NCBI RefSeq assembly: GCF_014490485.1
Contig: NZ_JACTVA010000009.1
Coordinates: 1 to 64,000, forward strand
Reading direction: 5' to 3'
DNA: 64,000 nt
Origin: Teichococcus aerophilus
GTDB lineage: Bacteria; Pseudomonadota; Alphaproteobacteria; Acetobacterales; Acetobacteraceae
The position numbers and the translations under genes were made by a program. Position 1 is the first letter of the stretch; every line of letters starts with the position of its first letter. Below are positions 38,047 to 50,396 of the stretch, piece by piece. Below the pieces are notes generated by a model. The model saw nothing but the letters and a program-made list of their open reading frames with translations. It made no database searches and was not told where the DNA came from.

Positions 38047-39318
38047 ATGCATGATGTGATCGGCATCGACTTCGGCACGACCAACAGCGTCATCGCGTTG
38101 CGGCAGGCCGATGGGCAGGTGGCCAGCATCCGCTATGCCGCCGGCCAGGGCGTGGTGGATACCTTCCGCTCCGTGCTCTGCTTCTGGGCGGAGGAAAGCG
38201 GCGCCAATCGCGGCCGGCTGGAACACGCCGCCGGCCCCAACGCCATCGAGGCCTATCTGGACGACCCGCTGGGCAGCCGGCTGATCATGTCCATGAAGAG
38301 CTACCTGGCCAGCCGCAGCTTCGTCGAAACCCGGGTGTTCAACCGGCCCTTCGCGCTGGAGGACCTGATCTCCACCTTCCTGCGCTCCCTGGTCGCGGGC
38401 GCGGTGGGGGCGCCGTCCCTGGGTTCGGCACGCGTCATCGCCGGCCGCCCGGTGCGCTTCGTGGGCGAGACGGCGGACGACTCGCTGGCCGAGCGCCGCC
38501 TGCGCGCCGCCTTCAACGGCGCCGGCTGGTCCGATGTCGACCTGGCGCTTGAGCCGGAGGCCGCCGGCCACCGCTTTGCTTCCACGCTGGAAGGCGCCGC
38601 GAACGTACTGGTCGGCGATTTCGGCGGTGGCACCAGCGACTTCTCCATCCTGCGGTTCGAGCCCGGGGCACGCCGCCGCGTGGTGCCGCTGGGCCATGCT
38701 GGCGTCGGCATCGCCGGCGATGCGTTCGACTTCCGCATCATCGACAATGTCGTCTCTCCCAAGCTGGGCAAGGGCGGCACCTACAAGGTGATGGATACCG
38801 CCCTGCCGGTGCCGCCCGCCTTCTTCACCAGCTTCGCCCGCTGGCACCAGCTCTCGCTGATGCGCGCGCCGAAGACGCTGCGCGAGATCAACGAAGTGGC
38901 GCGCCTGGCGGCCGAGCCGGAGCGGCTGCGCCACCTGATCCGGCTGGTGGAGGACGAGGTCGGCTACGCACTGTACCAGTCCGTCTCCGCCGCCAAGGCC
39001 GGGCTCTCCAAGACCGACAGCACCGTGCTGCAGTTCACGCACCGGGACTTCGCCGTGGAGGAGCGGATAGAGCGCGCGGATTTCGAGCGCTGGATCGCAC
39101 CCGAACTTGCGCAGCTCTCCGCCGCCATCGACCGTGCGCTGACGGATGCGAAGCTGGCGCCAGGGCAGGTGGACCGGGTGTTCCTGACCGGTGGCACCTC
39201 CCTGGTGCCCGCCGTGCGCCGGCTGTTCGACGACCGCTTCGGCGCGGAGCGGGTGACGGGTGGCGGTGAGTTCGTCTCGGTGGCCGAGGGGCTGGCGCTG
39301 ATCGGTGCCGCGGCCTAG
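38047..39318 (+). CDS. Hsp70 family protein, YegD-like
   Basis: 423-residue protein with an Hsp70 actin-fold ATPase but no substrate-binding domain. Phosphate loop 1 is GIDFGTTNSVIAL (about residues 6-18), phosphate loop 2 is GDFGGGTSDFSIL (about 194-206) and the adenosine loop is LTGGTSLVPAV (about 380-390). Typical DnaK is over 600 residues; this size matches YegD, whose role is unknown. ATG 38047 is chosen because the family starts just before GIDFGTTN; the frame upstream is non-conserved. Confidence 0.88.
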   Translation: MHDVIGIDFGTTNSVIALRQADGQVASIRYAAGQGVVDTFRSVLCFWAEESGANRGRLEHAAGPNAIEAYLDDPLGSRLIMSMKSYLASRSFVETRVFNRPFALEDLISTFLRSLVAGAVGAPSLGSARVIAGRPVRFVGETADDSLAERRLRAAFNGAGWSDVDLALEPEAAGHRFASTLEGAANVLVGDFGGGTSDFSILRFEPGARRRVVPLGHAGVGIAGDAFDFRIIDNVVSPKLGKGGTYKVMDTALPVPPAFFTSFARWHQLSLMRAPKTLREINEVARLAAEPERLRHLIRLVEDEVGYALYQSVSAAKAGLSKTDSTVLQFTHRDFAVEERIERADFERWIAPELAQLSAAIDRALTDAKLAPGQVDRVFLTGGTSLVPAVRRLFDDRFGAERVTGGGEFVSVAEGLALIGAAA

Positions 39319-39374
39319 GCAGGATGCGTTCACGTCCGCTCAGGCGGCGTGCTTTCCGCCCGTTGTCTGATTGT

Positions 39375-39421
39375 GTGATTCACGCCTTTCCGGTGATGCG
39401 GCCTGAGGCGATCACCCTCTA
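39375..39421 (-). repeat. TAGAG-type dispersed repeat, copy A
   Basis: On the minus strand a 47-base unit runs from TAGAGGGTGATCGCC to GTGAATCAC. By hand alignment about 35 of 47 positions match the copy at 58934-58979 in the same 5' to 3' sense. The first three bases are the stop codon of the AraC-family gene. Confidence 0.55.
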
Positions 39422-40501
39422 GCGGCCAAGGCGCTGGAGCCTGTCGGGTGCCACGCCGCCCGTCTTTGGCGGCAGCATGTCCACCCCGTGCCTGCGCCCG
39501 ACCGCGCGCAACTCGCGCGGTGAGAGGCCGAACCGTTCCTTGAAGGTGCGGCTGAAATGCGCCTCGCTGCGGAAGCCCAGCGAGAAGGCGATGGAGCCGA
39601 TCGTCTCCCCGGCACGGTCGTCGCCGTTGAAGATCTCGTAGCAGCGCTGCAGCCTGCGTTCGCGGATATAGGCCTGCACGCCATCATGCGCGACGAACAC
39701 GCGGTAAAGCGCGCTGCGGGAGACACTCAGCGCATCCGCCAGCGCGGCGGCGGAAAGCTCCTCATCACCCAGCAATTGCTCGATCCTGGCCTGCGCACGG
39801 CCGAACAGGTCGAGATCCGCCGGCGTCGCCGCCTCCCGCGCGCGGTCATCCTCGCCGAAGGCAACGACGGCGAACTCCACTATGGACCGGGTGGCGGCAA
39901 TGCCCTGCGTCAGCGTCAGGGTGGGCAGGGCGGCGTAAACGTCCCGCATCAGCTGCGCGAGGATCCGCGTGGCGGGCAGCCGGGCATCCGGCACATGCCC
40001 GTGCAGGGCGCGCTGCTGCAACGCCGCCGGCATGGCGCTGCGCGGCACCGTCACAGCCAGTGTACGGTAAGGCGAGGTGCGGAAGCCGAAGGGTAGGCCG
40101 AAATCGATGAAGCTGACATCGCCAGGCATCGCCAGGAACGGCCGGCTGCCGCAATGCCCGGTGTAGCTGCCTTCCACGTGCAGTGAAATGTTCACATGGT
40201 CGACGCCGGTGCGGGCCACGTCCTCGCCCGTCCGCACCAGCCAGTTGTCGTGGGAACTGGTGGCCTCCGAGACCAGGAAAGGCTGCAACGCGTAGAGCCG
40301 GGTGGAGGCATGGAAGGCCGGCGCGTCGGCGGGGTCGAGCAGTTCCGCGTGGCAGGCGAAGGTGAGGTGGCCCTGCCAGGCCTTGAAGGACGCGCCATCC
40401 GGCGTCGGCAGCAGGTCGAGCACCACATGCGGGTGGCCGATGGCCGCCCGGCCGGACAGTGCGGCGGCTGGTTCCGCCGTGTCGTCGGATTCTGTTGGCA
40501 T
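39419..40501 (-). CDS. AraC-family transcriptional regulator
   Basis: 360 residues. The N-terminal ~220 residues form a cupin-like ligand/oligomerisation region (LTFACHAELLDPADAPAF, ISLHVEGSYTGHCGSRPF). The C-terminal ~100 residues contain two helix-turn-helix motifs (LSAAALADALSVSRSALYRVF and SIAFSLGFRSEAHFSRTFKERFG). It ends in a TAG supplied by a dispersed repeat. No metabolic target is evident from the immediate neighbours. Confidence 0.9.
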   Translation of the reverse strand: MPTESDDTAEPAAALSGRAAIGHPHVVLDLLPTPDGASFKAWQGHLTFACHAELLDPADAPAFHASTRLYALQPFLVSEATSSHDNWLVRTGEDVARTGVDHVNISLHVEGSYTGHCGSRPFLAMPGDVSFIDFGLPFGFRTSPYRTLAVTVPRSAMPAALQQRALHGHVPDARLPATRILAQLMRDVYAALPTLTLTQGIAATRSIVEFAVVAFGEDDRAREAATPADLDLFGRAQARIEQLLGDEELSAAALADALSVSRSALYRVFVAHDGVQAYIRERRLQRCYEIFNGDDRAGETIGSIAFSLGFRSEAHFSRTFKERFGLSPRELRAVGRRHGVDMLPPKTGGVAPDRLQRLGR

Positions 40502-40763
40502 CGCTGTGTGCCTTTGTTGCCGCTGTTGGCCCAGGATCGGCCGCTGACCGGAAACAGCGCGTCAATGAATAGGAAACGCTGCGTCAAATCCGCCGCCAGA
40601 CGTTGTGATACAGAATCGAACAACGGGGCGGAAGGAAAAATCGACTGCGATGGCAGCAACGAAGTAATAAGCAAAAAAAATCGAATTGGAAAACAAGTAG
40701 AGAGGCTCGGCCTCTCAGTTTCGCGCGGCATATCCTGGCCGTCGTGCCAGAACGGGGCTTCAG

Positions 40764-41120
40764 ATGAGCATCACCCACGGCTCTTTCCAACAAACATCCT
40801 GGCGCTTCCGGGCATCCTGGCCAGCGCGCTTCATGCGCCGCGTCAGGTTACTGTCATACACCATCGGCGGCTGGCAGGCCGCCCATCAGGTCAGTGAATG
40901 GGATGACGAGCGGTTGGAGGATATTGGCATCCGCCGCCAGGATGTCCGCCGCGCGCTGAAGGGAAGACTGCACGAAAACCCAACGGGGTTCCTGTCCGAG
41001 GCCGCCGCCGCGCGATACGCGGTGCTGCAGGCTACGTCGCCCTGCCGCAGGCGGGCCGGTGGCGCCCAGCCGGCCCCGTTGCCGGCGTGCCTGCAAAGGT
41101 CCGGCTCCAACTTGCGGTAG
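40764..41120 (+). CDS. DUF1127 domain protein
   Basis: 118 residues. The YjiS-like DUF1127 segment is at about 42-68 (SEWDDERLEDIGIRRQDVRRAL), preceded by a basic Arg/Trp-rich region. Small DUF1127 proteins in alphaproteobacteria can bind RNA and affect phosphate/carbon stress responses; that is family knowledge, not seen here. The last ~40 residues are low-complexity. The 262-base upstream gap is unusually AT-rich around 40640-40710 and contains a short hairpin GAGAGGC-TCG-GCCTCTC (40702-40718). Confidence 0.65.
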   Translation: MSITHGSFQQTSWRFRASWPARFMRRVRLLSYTIGGWQAAHQVSEWDDERLEDIGIRRQDVRRALKGRLHENPTGFLSEAAAARYAVLQATSPCRRRAGGAQPAPLPACLQRSGSNLR

Positions 41121-41133
41121 CCGGGTTGGCCGA

Positions 41134-42453
41134 TCAGGCCATGGTGCGGTGGAAGGCCGGCGCGGCATAATGATCCGCCGTGCCGCGCCGCGCTGTGGAG
41201 GCCACCGCCAGCGCGGCGACGCCTGGCAGCGCCTGCACCGCCAGCAGCCCCAGCCACCACAGGGTCCGCTCCCCACCCCAGGGGTTGGCCAGCGCCACGC
41301 CCAGGCTGGCCAGGGCGATCCCCAGGAGCAACAGCTTCTCCATCCGCGTGCCGCCGTTGCGGGAGACATGGCCGCCCAGCAAGCCCTGCCATGCGGCGCG
41401 CCCGCTGCGCCAGCTGAGCGCGGCACTACCGGCCAGGGCCAGCCAGCCATGCCCGGCCACGCGCAGCGCCGGCAGCAGCGCGAACAGCAGCAACATCGGC
41501 ATCAGCGCCAGCGGAAAGGCGGTATCCTCCGGCGCGATCACCGCCACGGCGGAACTGCCGAGGGAGAGCGTCAGCCCGGTGATGGCCAGCAGGTCGGCCA
41601 GGGCGGGCAGGGCGCCGTGCAGCAGGCCGTGCCGCTGCGGCGCGGTCAGGCTACGGTCGCGCGGCAGCAGCAGGCCCCGGGCCTGCTTGCGCAGCACCGC
41701 CATGCCGCCAGCCACCTGCCGCTGCCGCCGCGCCTGCCACTGCGGAAACTCGTCGCGGGCCAGGGTGCGGCCCATCGGCTCGGGCGGGGAGACCGCATCC
41801 CAGCCATGGCGCAGCAGGGCGAGGCCCAGGGCCATCTCCGGGCACATGCTGGTCTCGTCCCAGCCACCGGCCAGCCGCAGCGCCTCGGCCCGGAACAGCG
41901 GCAGGGCGGAGAGCGGCAGCAGGCCGCGGAAGTCGCTGCGATGCGTCGCGTGCTCCGCCTCGGCGATCTGGTTGAAGCGGCTCGGCTCGTCGGCGCGGTA
42001 ATCCAGCGGGCTCTGCGCCAGGCCCAGGCCGGGCTGACGGAACAGCGGCACCAGGCGGCGCAGCCAACTGGCGCGCACGACCTGACCGGCCTTCAGCACA
42101 CCGATGACGGCGGTATCGGCGGAGGTCTCGCGCAGGGCGAAGTTCAGCGCCCCGGCGCGGAAGCCGGGGAAGGGGCCGAGGTGGAAGAAGCGGAATTGCG
42201 GCCCCAGCCGGGCGCAATGCTCGGCCACCGGCTCCCACAGCAGCGGGTCGGCGGTGTGGGTATCCACCACCAGGACCTCGACATCCGGGTAGTCCAGCGC
42301 CGCCAGCGAATCCAGCGTCCGGCGCACCAGCTCCGGCTGTTCGTCACGCAGAGGCAGGTGCAGCGTGACCTTCGGCCAGCCGGGCGCGGCCGTCCGCCTG
42401 CCGCGCGTCTGGGCGGGCGAGGCGGCAACGTGGCGGCGAGTGCTGGCGTTCAT
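41134..42453 (-). CDS. Family 2 glycosyltransferase-like membrane protein with degenerate active site
   Basis: 439 residues. The N-terminal ~250 resemble cellulose-synthase/beta-glucan-type GT2 enzymes (VTLHLPLRDEQPELVRRTLDSL, FRFFHLGPFPGFRAGALNFAL). Hydrophobic segments follow at about 285-435. The usual signatures look lost: the D-x-D site reads VLKAGQV, the T-E-D site reads SMCPEMALGL and Q-x-x-R-W reads RQRQVAG. Only VVDTHT keeps the first Asp. It may be non-catalytic. It is divergent from the CNNM-type gene. Confidence 0.7.
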   Translation of the reverse strand: MNASTRRHVAASPAQTRGRRTAAPGWPKVTLHLPLRDEQPELVRRTLDSLAALDYPDVEVLVVDTHTADPLLWEPVAEHCARLGPQFRFFHLGPFPGFRAGALNFALRETSADTAVIGVLKAGQVVRASWLRRLVPLFRQPGLGLAQSPLDYRADEPSRFNQIAEAEHATHRSDFRGLLPLSALPLFRAEALRLAGGWDETSMCPEMALGLALLRHGWDAVSPPEPMGRTLARDEFPQWQARRQRQVAGGMAVLRKQARGLLLPRDRSLTAPQRHGLLHGALPALADLLAITGLTLSLGSSAVAVIAPEDTAFPLALMPMLLLFALLPALRVAGHGWLALAGSAALSWRSGRAAWQGLLGGHVSRNGGTRMEKLLLLGIALASLGVALANPWGGERTLWWLGLLAVQALPGVAALAVASTARRGTADHYAAPAFHRTMA

Positions 42454-42669
42454 TGGCTTGCCTCCATAACTGCGACGGCGACGGCTGTGGTCTCTGAGTG
42501 TGCTTCTGCCAGCCCTCTGAGGCGCCGGATCGTTCGCTTAATGGCAGGAATGGGGCTTTCGTTGCCGAGCTGCAGCCTGCAAAGCATGGCACGCATGTCC
42601 CGGCTTCGGGGCATGGCCCTGGCCGGGCCAGGGGGCTAAGACGCGAACGACAAGGACAGGTGGAGAATC

Positions 42670-43974
42670 ATGGCGCTCGCGCTGGAAATCGTGGTGATCC
42701 TGCTGCTGGTCTTGCTCAACGGCATGTTCGCCATGAGCGAGCTGGCCATCGTGTCCTCCCGCCGCGGGCGGCTGCAGGCGCTGCAGCGCGCCGGCAAGCC
42801 GGGGGCGGAGGCCGCCCTGGCCCTGGCCGAGGACCCCAGCCGCTTCCTGCCCACCGTTCAGGTCGGCATCACCCTGGTGGGCATTTTTGCCGGTGCCTTC
42901 GCGGGCCAGGGCCTGGCCAACCGCCTGGCCGGCGTCGTCTCGCTGATCCCGGGCATGGCGCCCTATGCCAGCCAGCTCTCCCTGGCCGTGGTGGTGCTGT
43001 TCATCACTTATCTGTCCTTGATCCTGGGCGAGCTGGTGCCGAAGCAATTCGCCCTGCGGAACCCGGAAGGCGTGGCCTCCCTGGTCGCGCGGCCGATGAC
43101 CACGCTCTCCCGCGTCGCGGCGCCGATGGTCTGGCTGCTGTCCCACTCCTCCGCCCTGGTGCTGAAGCTGTTGGGTGCCTCCGCGCCCGTCGAGTCGACG
43201 GTGACGGAAGAGGAGGTGAAGGCGGTGGTGGCCGAGGGTGCCCAGCATGGCGCGCTGGAGCACGAGGAGCGCCATATGATCGAGCGCGTGCTGCGGCTGG
43301 CCGATAAGCCGGTGCGCGCGCTGATGACCCCGCGCAACGAGGTTGACTGGATCGACCGCGCCGCCACCCCGCCTGAGATCGTCGCCCGCCTGCGTGCCAG
43401 CGACGTCACCCGCTTTGTGGTGGCCGAGGGGCGGATCGACAACGTCGTTGGCGTCGTCCACTCCAAGGATTTGCTGGACCAGATGCTGGAGGAGGGCGGT
43501 GAGCTCTCCGTCGCCACCGCGATGCGGCAGCCGATGGTGCTGCCGGACAACCTCTCCGCGCTGGATGGGCTGGAGCGGCTGCGCCACGACCGTGTCGGCC
43601 TGGCGCTGGTCATGGATGAGTACGGCAGCTTCGAAGGCGTCGTCACCGCCTCCGACCTGCTGGAAGCCATCGTGGGCGAGCTGGGCGGCGAGCCGCTGCC
43701 TGCCACCGGCAGCGCCGTGCAGCGCCACGACGGCAGCCTGCTGCTGGACGGCATGATGGCCAGCGACGAAGCCCGCGACCGCCTGGACCTGCCGGAACTG
43801 CCGGGCAAGGGCACCTTCCACACCGTTGCCGGCCTGATGCTGGCCCTGCTGCAGCGCGTGCCGCGCGAGGGCGACCGCATCGTCTGGGGCGGCTGGCGCT
43901 TCGAGATCGTGGATATGGATGGCCGCCGCGTCGACAAGGTGCTGGCGAGCAAGGAAGAGGCGACCGGGGCCTGA
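42670..43974 (+). CDS. CNNM/CorC-HlyC family membrane protein (hemolysin-type, DUF21-CBS)
   Basis: 434 residues: N-terminal DUF21/CNNM membrane domain with about four helices (residues 1-150, MALALEIVVILLLVLLNGMFA split as MALALEIVVI and LLLVLLNGMFA), ELVPKQFALRNPE, a CBS pair (about 210-330, VRALMTPRNEVDWID and LVMDEYGSFEGVVTASDLLEAIVGE) and a C-terminal CorC/HlyC domain. The family is linked to Mg2+/Co2+ efflux; a true hemolysin role is unlikely. Confidence 0.9.
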   Translation: MALALEIVVILLLVLLNGMFAMSELAIVSSRRGRLQALQRAGKPGAEAALALAEDPSRFLPTVQVGITLVGIFAGAFAGQGLANRLAGVVSLIPGMAPYASQLSLAVVVLFITYLSLILGELVPKQFALRNPEGVASLVARPMTTLSRVAAPMVWLLSHSSALVLKLLGASAPVESTVTEEEVKAVVAEGAQHGALEHEERHMIERVLRLADKPVRALMTPRNEVDWIDRAATPPEIVARLRASDVTRFVVAEGRIDNVVGVVHSKDLLDQMLEEGGELSVATAMRQPMVLPDNLSALDGLERLRHDRVGLALVMDEYGSFEGVVTASDLLEAIVGELGGEPLPATGSAVQRHDGSLLLDGMMASDEARDRLDLPELPGKGTFHTVAGLMLALLQRVPREGDRIVWGGWRFEIVDMDGRRVDKVLASKEEATGA

Positions 43975-43982
43975 GGAGAGGC

Positions 43983-44026
43983 GAAGGCCGGGGAAGGAAT
44001 TCCCCGGACCCCTTCTTTTCTTTTTT
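43983..44026 (+). terminator. GGAA-loop terminator hairpin, copy 3 (after the CNNM-type gene)
   Basis: CCGGGGAA (43988-43995), loop GGAA, TTCCCCGG (44000-44007), outer GAAGG/CCTTC, then TTTTCTTTTTT. Nine bases after the stop; a strong plus-strand intrinsic terminator and near-identical to copy 1. Confidence 0.85.
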
Positions 44027-44197
44027 CGAGTCTGGCGTCGGGCTCTGGGGGCGCGGGCAGCGCCTGTGGCAGAGCTTTAGAAGTCTAAATGGCCGCAAGA
44101 TCTGAGTCGCCAGTCGCTGAGGGTTAGTAACGCTCTAAGCCACCCTGGTGACGTCCAAGGGATAGCGCTTCCGCAGCCTCGCCCCACAATGCATAGG

Positions 44198-44240
44198 AAA
44201 AAGATGGGGGTCTGGGGGAATTCCTTCCCCCAGCCTTCCC
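44198..44240 (-). terminator. GGAA-loop terminator hairpin, copy 4
   Basis: Minus-strand stem CTGGGGGAA-GGAA-TTCCCCCAG (plus arms 44212-44220 and 44225-44233) followed on the minus strand by ACCCCCATC and TTTTT. It lies behind the gabD terminator as a second barrier. Confidence 0.7.
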
Positions 44241-44246
44241 CACCAA

Positions 44247-44273
44247 CAAAAACGGGAGCCTTTCGGCTCCCGT
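44247..44273 (-). terminator. Rho-independent terminator of gabD
   Basis: Minus strand: ACGGGAGCC, GAAA loop, GGCTCCCGT, then TTTTTG. The perfect 9-bp stem lies 25 bases after the gabD stop. Confidence 0.85.
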
Positions 44274-44297
44274 CTGTCGTTCAAAGGCGCAGTTTGT

Positions 44298-45731
44298 TCA
44301 GAGACCGGCCTGGGTCACGAACTTGGTGTTCAGGTAGGCCTCGATCGCCTCCGAACCGCCTTCCGAGCCGTAGCCGCTATCCTTGATGCCGCCGAACGGC
44401 ACTTCCGGCAGTGCGAGGCCGAGGTGGTTGATGGTGGTCATGCCGCTCTCGACCTCGGTGGCGATCGCGTTCGCCGTCTTGGCCGAGCGGGTGAAGGCGT
44501 AGGAGGCCAGGCCGAAGGGCAGGCGGTTGGCTTCCTCGACCACTTCGTCGAAGTCCTTGAACGGCACCATCAGCGCCATCGGGCCGAACGGCTCCTCGTT
44601 CATGGCGCGCATCTCGCGCGTCAGGCCGGTGATGACCGTCGGCTCGTAGAAGTAGCCCTTGTTGCCGATGCGGCTGCCGCCGGTGCGGACTTCCGCGCCC
44701 TTCTGCACGGCGTCGGCGACCAGCGCCTCCATGGCCGGGATACGGCGATCATTGGCCAGCGGGCCCATCTGGGTGCCTTCGTCCAGGCCGTTGCCGACCT
44801 TCAGCGACTTGGCATAGCTGGTGAAGCTGTCGACGAACTGGTCGAACACCTTCTCCTGCACTAGGAAGCGGGTGGGGGAGACGCAGACCTGGCCGGCATT
44901 GCGGAACTTGCTGGTGGCCAGCGTCTTGCTGGCGAAGTCCACATCGGCGTCGTCGAACACGATGGCCGGGGCGTGGCCGCCCAGCTCCATGGTCGTGCGC
45001 TTCATGTACTTGCCGGCCATCTCGGCCAGGTGCTTGCCCACGGGGGTGGAGCCCGTGAATGTCACCTTGCGGATGATCGGATGCGCGATGAGGTAGGAGG
45101 AGATCTCCGACGGCACGCCGTAGACCAGGCTGATCACGTCGCCCGGCACGCCGGCGTCGAGGAAGCAGCGGATCATCTCGGCGGGGGAGGCCGGGGTCTC
45201 TTCCGGCGCCTTGACGATGATGGAGCACCCGGTCGCCAGCGCGGCGGAGAGCTTGCGCACCACCTGGTTGATCGGGAAGTTCCAGGGCGTGAAGGCGGCG
45301 ACGGGGCCGACCGGCTCCTTGATCACCAGCTGGTACACGCCCTCGGCGCGGGCGGGGATCACGCGGCCATAGGCACGGCGGGCTTCCTCGGCGAACCAGT
45401 CGATGGTGTCGGCCGCGGCCATCGTCTCCATCTTGGCTTCCGCCAGCGGCTTGCCCTGCTCCTGCGTCATCAGGCGGGCGATGTCGCCGGCGCGCTCGCG
45501 CAGCAGGTTGGCGGCCTTGCGCATCAGTTTGGAGCGCTCGAAGGCCGAGACCTTCTTCCAGGCCTTGAAGCCGCGGTCGGCCGCTTCCAGCGCCTCATCG
45601 AGGTCGGACTGGTTGGCGTGGGCCACGGTGCCGATCACTTCCTCGGTCGCCGGGTTGAGCACGGGGATGGTGCGGCCACCGGTCGCGGCGCGCCACTTGC
45701 CATTGATATGCAGCTGAACGTCGGAATACAT
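44298..45731 (-). CDS. gabD: NAD(P)-dependent succinate-semialdehyde dehydrogenase-like aldehyde dehydrogenase
   Basis: 477-residue ALDH. The ATG at 45731 gives [14 protein letters not shown]; the frame upstream is unconserved. Hallmarks: [11 protein letters not shown], cofactor motif [17 protein letters not shown], catalytic Glu in TMELGGHAP and catalytic Cys in [12 protein letters not shown] (about residue 283). It is closest by eye to GabD-type enzymes ([24 protein letters not shown]), but related semialdehyde or glutarate-semialdehyde substrates are possible. Confidence 0.85.
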   Translation of the reverse strand: MYSDVQLHINGKWRAATGGRTIPVLNPATEEVIGTVAHANQSDLDEALEAADRGFKAWKKVSAFERSKLMRKAANLLRERAGDIARLMTQEQGKPLAEAKMETMAAADTIDWFAEEARRAYGRVIPARAEGVYQLVIKEPVGPVAAFTPWNFPINQVVRKLSAALATGCSIIVKAPEETPASPAEMIRCFLDAGVPGDVISLVYGVPSEISSYLIAHPIIRKVTFTGSTPVGKHLAEMAGKYMKRTTMELGGHAPAIVFDDADVDFASKTLATSKFRNAGQVCVSPTRFLVQEKVFDQFVDSFTSYAKSLKVGNGLDEGTQMGPLANDRRIPAMEALVADAVQKGAEVRTGGSRIGNKGYFYEPTVITGLTREMRAMNEEPFGPMALMVPFKDFDEVVEEANRLPFGLASYAFTRSAKTANAIATEVESGMTTINHLGLALPEVPFGGIKDSGYGSEGGSEAIEAYLNTKFVTQAGL

Positions 45732-45869
45732 CGCAGCGTCTCCTCTGGGGCGGCCGCGCGCGAGCGTGACTCTGCCCTCAAGCGAATCATCTTGGGTCAG
45801 CGGGAATGTGGAACCGTGCGGAGGCAACCGCCACCCCACCCCGCCATGTTTTTGGGCTTTTCGCCGAGT

Positions 45870-45898
45870 CTCCGGCGCGGCATGCCGCCGCGCCGGAG
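45870..45898 (-). terminator. Long GC hairpin after pgk
   Basis: CTCCGGCGCGGC (45870-45881) pairs perfectly with GCCGCGCCGGAG (45887-45898) around a five-base loop, eight bases beyond the pgk stop. The minus strand lacks a U-tract afterwards, so it may protect the 3' end or act with Rho. Confidence 0.45.
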
Positions 45899-45906
45899 GA
45901 TATGCG

Positions 45907-47103
<1,197 letters not shown>

Positions 47104-47121
47104 GCTGATGCGCTCCCCGTC

Positions 47122-48138
47122 TCAGAGCTTGCCGAGGTAAGCGGCAGTGTCGCTCATGCGGTTCGAGAAGCCCCACTCGTTGTCGTACCAGGACATCACG
47201 CGCACCAGGGCGCCATCGACCACCTGGGTCTGCGTGGCATCGAAGGTGGAGGAGTGCGGGTCATGGTTGAAGTCGATGCTGACCAGCGGGGCGGTGTTGT
47301 AGCCCAGGATGCCCTTCAGCTCGCCCTCGGCCGCTTCCTTCAGCGCCGCGTTGATCTCTTCCTTGGTGATGCCCGTCTTCTTCGGCACGAAGTCGAGCGA
47401 CACGAGGGAGACATTCGGCGTCGGGATGCGGATGGCGGTGCCGTCCAGCTTGCCCTTCAGCTCCGGCAGCACCAGGCCAACGGCCTTGGCGGCGCCCGTG
47501 GAGGTCGGGATGGCGGAGACGGCGGCGGCGCGGGCGCGGTGCAGGTCCTTGTGCAGCGTGTCCACGGTGTTCTGGTCACCCGTATAGGCGTGGATGGTGA
47601 CCATGTAGCCGCGCTCGATGCCGAACTTCTCGTGCAGCACCTTCGCCACCGGGGCGAGGCAGTTGGTGGTGCAGGAGGCGTTGGAGACGATCTTGTCCTC
47701 GGCCGTCAGCGTCTTGTGGTTGACGCCGTACACGATGGTCTTGTCCGCGCCCTCGCCGGGGGCGGAGATCAGTACGCGCTTGGCGCCGGTGCCGAGCAGG
47801 ACGGAAGCCTTCTCGCGCGCCGTGAAGATGCCGGTGCACTCGGCGGCGATGTCCACGCCATCCCACTTCAGCTTGGTGGGGTCGCGCTCGGCGGTGATCT
47901 TGATGGGGCCCCAGGTCTTGCCGTGGGCCTTGATGGTGATGCTGTCACCATTGACGATCACTTCGCCGGGGAAGCGGCCATGGACGCTGTCGAAGCGGAA
48001 CAGGTGCGCATTGGCCTCGACGGAGCCAAGGTCGTTGATGGCGACGAACTCGACATCGTCCCGCGCGCTTTCGCACGCGGCGCGCAGCACCAGGCGCCCG
48101 ATACGACCGAACCCGTTGATCGCGACTTTCACAGCCAT
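47122..48138 (-). CDS. gap: Glyceraldehyde-3-phosphate dehydrogenase, type I
   Basis: 338 residues. NAD-binding [14 protein letters not shown], catalytic Cys in [12 protein letters not shown] (about residue 156) and the His-containing IHAYTGDQ follow the standard pattern. It lies 38 bases after tkt. With tkt and pgk it serves the lower glycolysis/pentose or Calvin-type carbon flow. Confidence 0.98.
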   Translation of the reverse strand: MAVKVAINGFGRIGRLVLRAACESARDDVEFVAINDLGSVEANAHLFRFDSVHGRFPGEVIVNGDSITIKAHGKTWGPIKITAERDPTKLKWDGVDIAAECTGIFTAREKASVLLGTGAKRVLISAPGEGADKTIVYGVNHKTLTAEDKIVSNASCTTNCLAPVAKVLHEKFGIERGYMVTIHAYTGDQNTVDTLHKDLHRARAAAVSAIPTSTGAAKAVGLVLPELKGKLDGTAIRIPTPNVSLVSLDFVPKKTGITKEEINAALKEAAEGELKGILGYNTAPLVSIDFNHDPHSSTFDATQTQVVDGALVRVMSWYDNEWGFSNRMSDTAAYLGKL

Positions 48139-48176
48139 GGTATCGTCTTTCCCGTCTTGAGTGATTGTTGCTCTGC

Positions 48177-50219
<2,043 letters not shown>

Positions 50220-50366
50220 CGGATCAAATCCTCAACTGCGGCTGTGGCGGCTATAAAGGGCCCGCCGCCGGGCGGCAACCCAGGCCCGTACCGCAGAGCA
50301 GCATAGGCGTCGCCAAACCCAGGTGACAAATCGTCCAACAGGCTCGCCACAAGGCGTTGATGTGCT

Positions 50367-50381
50367 GTAAAGGCCCTTTAC
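50367..50381. promoter_or_regulatory. Perfect palindrome GTAAAGG-C-CCTTTAC in the tkt/EAL gap
   Basis: A 15-base perfect inverted repeat lies 15 bases upstream of the GGDEF-EAL start and about 150 bases upstream of tkt. It is AT-richer than its surroundings and could be an operator for either gene. No cognate regulator is adjacent. Confidence 0.3.
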
Positions 50382-50396
50382 GCCTCGCCTCAGCTT

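Larger units (their letters stand above)
43975..44297. other. 323-base convergent intergenic region
   Basis: Between the CNNM-type and gabD stops. It holds hairpin copies 3 and 4 of the GGAA-loop family in opposite orientation and the gabD terminator. The central part (44030-44195) contains only short AT-richer segments (TTAGAAGTCTAAAT near 44077) and no supported gene. Its sequence does not match the corresponding gap at 35700-35870. Confidence 0.7.
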
